Positions 60,538-64,000 of a stretch of DNA of 64,000 nt are shown here, in pieces. Numbering within the stretch: position 1 is the stretch's first letter; each line of letters begins with the position of its first letter. Under the pieces are notes generated by a model that searched no databases, was not told the origin of the DNA, and was given only the letters and a program-made list of their open reading frames with translations. The position numbers and the translations under genes are program-made. The DNA is from Flintibacter sp. KGMB00164 (GTDB taxonomy: Bacteria; Bacillota; Clostridia; Oscillospirales; Oscillospiraceae), in the NCBI RefSeq assembly GCF_008727735.1, contig NZ_CP044227.1:310001-374000 (forward strand). The letters run 5' to 3'.

Positions 60538-61476
60538 TCAACCGCGCCCCCGCAGCAGCTCCTCAGCCAGTCCCTCCCGGACGACCAGGGCGGTAAACAG
60601 GCCGGTGTTGAGGGCGCCCTCCAGGGCGGAGGCGGCCGTATTGGCCGAGCACAGCCCAATTACCCGGGGACAGCGGGACAGAACCTCCCGGGGGATCTGG
60701 ATGGCAAAGTCCCGGTCGGAGGTGATGATCTCGCCCTCCTGGTTAAAGTAGTAGTTGAGCAGCCGCCCGCAGGCCCGGTTGCGGTGAAGCAGGTCTCCAT
60801 ACCGGGCCACCGAGGCAAAATCCGGGGTGGAGGGGTAGTTGCCGATATTCACCAGGGCGGTGTCCATCTGCTCCCACTGCAGGTGGGTCTGGCGGTAGAG
60901 ATGGGTAGAGCAGAGCAGCTCCCGTTCCTCCCAGCTCTGGGCCAGAGCAGGCAGATTGAGAAAGTAGGGCTCTGCCCCCAGGCGCTCGGCCAGCAGGCGC
61001 ACATTTTCGTTGGAGTGGTAGTTGCGGATGGGGATGCCCGCACTGCCCAGCAGGGGACAGATGGTCTGCACCGGGCCGTGCCGCCGGGGCTCCTGCTCCA
61101 GCACGGTCACCATCTGGCCGATAAAGTGGCCCCAGCCGATGCCCACCCGGCGTGCGCGCAGCCGCTCCAGCAGATCAATGGCCGCCAGGGCCAATGTCTG
61201 GTTGGTCTGGCCGTCGCCGCCTGCGTCGGGACAGAGCACTACATCCCGCAGAGACCAGCGGACACACAGCTGCTCGGTCAGATCCTGCCGCTGCTGGCCG
61301 GGGGTGTGGACGGTGATCTCCACCACACCCAATTCCCGGGCCTCACTGAGCATCCGGCTGACCAGGGGGCGGGAGACCCCCAGTTCTTTGGCGATGTCGC
61401 TTTGCTTCCAGTCCTCCAGGTAGTACCGCGTGGCCACATGGGCCAGCCGCCGCAGCCGCTCCTGACTGTCCTGCAT
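60538..61476 (-). CDS. SorC/LsrR-family transcriptional regulator
   Basis: A 312-residue regulator with an N-terminal helix-turn-helix (about 24-52, QSDIAKELGVSRPLVSRMLSEARELG) and a SorC-type sugar-phosphate-binding domain (GIGWGHFIGQM, NQEGEIITSDRDFAIQIP). LsrR, the AI-2 phosphate repressor, belongs to the same family. It follows the dhaLK-lsrF-like genes on the same strand after a probable terminator, and most likely senses a phosphorylated product of that pathway. Confidence 0.88.
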   Translation of the reverse strand: MQDSQERLRRLAHVATRYYLEDWKQSDIAKELGVSRPLVSRMLSEARELGVVEITVHTPGQQRQDLTEQLCVRWSLRDVVLCPDAGGDGQTNQTLALAAIDLLERLRARRVGIGWGHFIGQMVTVLEQEPRRHGPVQTICPLLGSAGIPIRNYHSNENVRLLAERLGAEPYFLNLPALAQSWEERELLCSTHLYRQTHLQWEQMDTALVNIGNYPSTPDFASVARYGDLLHRNRACGRLLNYYFNQEGEIITSDRDFAIQIPREVLSRCPRVIGLCSANTAASALEGALNTGLFTALVVREGLAEELLRGRG

Positions 61477-61555
61477 CCCGCTCCCTCCTTCCTGCTTGGT
61501 TACGTATGTTACAGGGTATCACAGTTTTTTGTCCCGCGCAACCGGGGCGGGACAG

Positions 61556-61585
61556 AAACAGGCCGCCAGGGGTGCTGGCGGCCTG
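61556..61585 (-). terminator. Terminator after the VOC gene
   Basis: CAGGCCGCCAG (61559-61569) pairs perfectly with CTGGCGGCCTG (61575-61585); TTTCTG follows on the minus strand. The short U tract makes it a moderate terminator, so some read-through into the regulator gene is likely. Confidence 0.65.
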
Positions 61586-61609
61586 CTGGGGGACGTAATA
61601 GGGGAGCGG

Positions 61610-61930
61610 TCAGTTGGCTTCGTACAGCTCCAGGATGGCGCCGTCCTTCCAGACAAAGGCCAGGCGGTCCTTGTCATTGGCGGGCATGGGGCCGCAGATG
61701 ACGCTGTCGGCGTCGGCGATGTACTTCTCCAGATTATCTACCTTGTAGGCCACGTGGGGGTTGCGGTGGATCTCCTCGGGGAAGGGGGTGCCCTCCTCAA
61801 ACTTCAGATACTCGATCTTGTAGTCGTAGTCGTCCACATTGCTCACCCAGAACTTGGCCCCCTCGTTGTAGGTCATGCCGGGCTTGCGGTTGGTGACAGG
61901 AATGCCGATATGCATATACTCAGCGGACAT
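61610..61930 (-). CDS. Small VOC-family (glyoxalase-fold) protein
   Basis: A 106-residue single-unit vicinal-oxygen-chelate protein. The predicted metal ligands are H7 (YMHIGIPV), E40 (KIEYLKF), H59 (PHVAYKV) and E101 (ILELYE), in the typical order and spacing. VOC proteins carry out isomerisations, epimerisations or lyase steps through a metal-bound enolate. It follows the LsrF-like gene after 30 bases and would be a good candidate for an isomerase or epimerase acting on the intermediate of the pathway. Confidence 0.78.
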   Translation of the reverse strand: MSAEYMHIGIPVTNRKPGMTYNEGAKFWVSNVDDYDYKIEYLKFEEGTPFPEEIHRNPHVAYKVDNLEKYIADADSVICGPMPANDKDRLAFVWKDGAILELYEAN

Positions 61931-61960
61931 AATGGGTCCTCCTATCCATATTGTATTTGA

Positions 61961-62842
61961 TTAGCCGTGTTTCACAGTCTCGTACACCTCAAAGGCCTGC
62001 TTGGGGGTGTAACCCTCGTGGACCACCTTGCCAATGGCCTGGGCCATACCGGCGGGGCAGTCGGACTGGAAGATGTTCCGGCCCATGTCCACGCCGTGGG
62101 CGCCCTCCTGGATGGCCTTGTAGGCCATCTCCAGCGCGTCCAGCTCGGGCAGCTTCTTGCCTCCGGCGATGACGATGGGCACCGGGCAGGCGGCGGCCAC
62201 CCGTTCAAAGCCGTCACAGTAGTAGCTCTTGACCACGTTGGCTCCGTTCTCCGCGAGCACCCGGGTGGCCAGCAGGAAGAACTTTTCGGTGCGCTCCATC
62301 TGCTTGCCTACCGCCACCACGCCCAAGGTGGGCATGCCGTAGCGGGTGCCGGCGTCGGCGGTGCGGCACAGAAGCTCCAGGGAGCGGCTCTCACCGGGGG
62401 CGCCGATGAAGGTCTGGACCGCCACACAGGCCGCGTCCATGCGCAGGGCGTTTTCCATGTCACAGGCAATGCCGCCGCCGTTGGACATGTCGTCATAGAG
62501 CACGGTGGAGTCGTAGGTCACCCGCACGCACTTGGCCACCGGAGCGGCAGGGGAGATGCAGGAGCGGATGACCCCCTTGGTGCCCATAAGCACGTTGACA
62601 TAGGGGGCCAGGGGCGGAATCACCAGATCGATGCGCTCCAGCCCGGCGGTGGGACCCATGATGTAGCCGTGGTCAAAGGCCAGCATCACGGTGTTGCCCG
62701 ACTTGGGGTCAAACATCCGGGCCAGACGGCTTTTCATGCCGAAATCGCAGTGGGCCGCGCCCTTGACGTAGAAGCCCTCCTGGGCTACGGGGACGTCCAG
62801 ATGGTAGTCGTGGGCGGCCTTGTTGCCGATGTTGTCAGCCAT
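61961..62842 (-). CDS. LsrF-like aldolase/thiolase (class I)
   Basis: A 293-residue homologue of LsrF, which in E. coli transfers an acetyl group from 3-hydroxy-2,4-pentanedione 5-phosphate in AI-2 breakdown. The [37 protein letters not shown] stretch and the C-terminal [28 protein letters not shown] stretch match LsrF closely, and the Schiff-base lysine is K205 in [11 protein letters not shown]. No lsrACDB transporter, lsrK or lsrG is present in the window, so another phosphorylated ketose may be the substrate. It is third in the dhaL-dhaK operon. Confidence 0.87.
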   Translation of the reverse strand: [293 protein letters not shown]

Positions 62843-62854
62843 AGCGGGTCCTCC

Positions 62855-63856
62855 TTACTTCTTGGTGAGGTAGGGGGTGCGGCAGGGGGCATTCCACAGC
62901 CGCAGCAGCTCGTCGTCCATGCGGGCCATGAACATCTGGAAGCCGGCCTGCTCCTGAACGGTGAGCAGCTCGCCCACGTAGTTGGCCACAATCTCAATGT
63001 TCTTCTCCTTCAGGATCTGCTCGCACTTGCGGTAGATGATGAGCTGCTCCATCAGGGTGGTAGCGCCAGAGCCGTTGATGATGAGCATGACCTTCTCGCC
63101 GGACTGGATGCCGATGTCCTTGAGAAGGGCGTTGACCATGATCTCGGCGGTCTCATCGGCGGATTTCATGGGCTGACGGCCACCGCCGCCCTCGCCGTGC
63201 TGGCCCATACCGATCTCCATGTCGTCCTCGCCCAGGTCGGCCAGAGCGGCGCCGGTGGAGGGATGGGTAGCGCCCCGGACGGCCACGGCCAGGGTGGCCA
63301 TGTTGTCGGCAAAGCGCTGGGCAATGGCGGCCACTTCCTCCAGGGTCTTGCCCTCGGCGGCGGCAGCACCGGCGATCTTATAGGTGGGGATGCAGCCTAC
63401 CAGGCCGCGGCGGTCGTCGGCATTTTCGCGGGGAGCGTTGGACACGTCCTCCTGGGTGACCACCTTCACCACGTTCAGACCCAGCTTCTTGCACTGCTTC
63501 ATGGTCAGGTTGCCGGTGAGCATATCGCCGGCGTGGTTGAGTACGATGTACAGCACGCCCTTGCCCTTGTCGGCCAGCTTGATGGCGTCCACACAGGCCT
63601 GGGGACCGGGGGCGGCAAAGATATCGCCCACCACGGAGATATCCACCATGCCCTCGCCCACGAAGCCGGAGATGGCGGGCTCATGGCCGGAGCCGCCCTG
63701 GGTGACGATGGTGACACGGTCAGCGCCCTCCAGGGCGTTGTTGATGATCATGTTCTCCTCGCCGCGGTGGATGATGTCCCGGTTGGCGGCGGCCAGACCG
63801 TCCAGCAGCTCATCGGTGAGGTTCTCGGGATTGTTGATGAATTTCTTCATTTTCAT
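62855..63856 (-). CDS. dhaK: Dihydroxyacetone kinase-like subunit DhaK
   Basis: A 333-residue DhaK-type substrate-binding subunit. It has GGSGHEP (54-60) and the hemiaminal histidine H220 in GMGQHGEGG, which binds the keto group covalently. The stretch that is usually KNYTGD-x-x-NF reads LNHAGDMLTGN here, so the substrate may be a longer ketose than dihydroxyacetone. AAGGAGG lies 8 bases before the ATG. The phosphate donor (ATP or the PTS protein DhaM) cannot be told from this subunit. Confidence 0.9.
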   Translation of the reverse strand: MKMKKFINNPENLTDELLDGLAAANRDIIHRGEENMIINNALEGADRVTIVTQGGSGHEPAISGFVGEGMVDISVVGDIFAAPGPQACVDAIKLADKGKGVLYIVLNHAGDMLTGNLTMKQCKKLGLNVVKVVTQEDVSNAPRENADDRRGLVGCIPTYKIAGAAAAEGKTLEEVAAIAQRFADNMATLAVAVRGATHPSTGAALADLGEDDMEIGMGQHGEGGGGRQPMKSADETAEIMVNALLKDIGIQSGEKVMLIINGSGATTLMEQLIIYRKCEQILKEKNIEIVANYVGELLTVQEQAGFQMFMARMDDELLRLWNAPCRTPYLTKK

Positions 63857-63895
63857 GGGGAGGTCCTCCTTAATATAATCTAAAAGTAATGAATG

Positions 63896-64000
63896 TCAGA
63901 TTCCCTGTGCCAGTCCCTGGAAGAACAGGGCGGTGGATACCGCGCCGGCGTCGGGGGTGCCGATGGTCTGTTCCTTATAGCTGCGGGCCCGGCCGAACTT
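63896..64000 (-). CDS. dhaL: DhaL-like kinase subunit, 3' end only
   Basis: The last 34 codons of a gene entering from the right edge. The translation contains GRARSYKEQTIGTPDAGAV followed by STALFFQGL, which fits the C-terminal R-A-S-Y-x-G-E-R-S...D-P-G-A motif of DhaL, the ATP/ADP-binding subunit of dihydroxyacetone kinases. It precedes dhaK by 39 bases, an order that supports the call. Confidence 0.8.
   Translation of the reverse strand, partial: KFGRARSYKEQTIGTPDAGAVSTALFFQGLAQGI

Noticed and set aside
61961-62842. Calling the LsrF-like gene a bona fide AI-2 degradation gene
   Set aside because: No lsrK, lsrG or Lsr transporter is visible, and the partner kinase is of the DhaKL type; only family membership can be supported.
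61967-63883. A 638-codon open frame on the plus strand opposite the LsrF-like and dhaK genes
   Set aside because: Antisense shadow; no ribosome site or recognisable domain, while both minus-strand genes are clear.

Overview
The window reads as a piece of a GC-rich (about 60%) Clostridia chromosome, most likely an anaerobic gut commensal of the Oscillospiraceae type (Flavonifractor/Lawsonibacter-like). The signs are a tandem glycine riboswitch, Fe-S type L-serine dehydratase, SLH-anchored and dockerin-bearing surface proteins, ROK regulators and kinases, strong AGGAGG ribosome sites with occasional TTG/GTG starts, and sugar and amino-acid fermentation genes. The taxonomic placement is inference. 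No rRNA, tRNA, CRISPR array, IS element or phage gene was seen.

Layout. (1) 0-6 kb: end of an SGNH hydrolase, a GH42 beta-galactosidase, a D-lyxose isomerase-type cupin and a convergent GH31 alpha-glucosidase. (2) 6-15 kb: a sigma-54 unit. A sigma-54 activator gene lies between an NhaC-type transporter and an operon encoding an SDR dehydrogenase, a divergent GcvPA/GcvPB-like PLP pair and an AcoX-like NAD-kinase-family protein. Both flanking units have textbook -24/-12 promoters. No H- or T-protein belongs to this set, and the residues around the PLP pocket differ from true glycine decarboxylase; this is the best candidate for an undescribed pathway. (3) 15-25.4 kb, minus strand: a riboswitch-controlled operon with a GcvT-SHMT fusion, gcvH, gcvPA, gcvPB, lplA, lpd, sdaAB and sdaAA. 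Together these turn glycine into 5,10-methylene-THF, then serine, then pyruvate and ammonia.

(4) 25.4-36.6 kb, minus strand: a visibly lower-GC block for uptake and oxidation of a sugar acid or similar polyhydroxy compound. It holds two dehydrogenases, an epimerase, a tripartite TctCBA transporter, a HIT protein, a D-2-hydroxyacid dehydrogenase, a DHDPS-family aldolase and a ribokinase, followed by a LacI regulator overlapping a PfkB-like protein that has lost its catalytic Asp. (5) 37-40 kb: polysaccharide deacetylase, arginase and a divergent LysR regulator. (6) 40-46.6 kb: a 1,607-residue M60 metallopeptidase carrying a dockerin, co-transcribed with a three-SLH-domain wall protein.

(7) 46.7-56.7 kb: a pentose operon with a ROK repressor, a perfect 10-10-10 inverted-repeat operator, a ChvE-like binding protein, ABC ATPase and permease, xylulokinase, two membrane proteins, a DUF4867 protein and a fucose/arabinose-type isomerase; no classical xylA is present. 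(8) 56.8-60.2 kb: ROK sugar kinase, YitT-family membrane protein and a membrane GT2 glycosyltransferase. (9) 60.5-64 kb, minus strand: a SorC/LsrR-type regulator downstream of dhaL (partial), dhaK, an LsrF-like aldolase/thiolase and a small VOC protein, which look like a kinase-aldolase route for a phosphorylated short-chain ketose or an AI-2-like compound.
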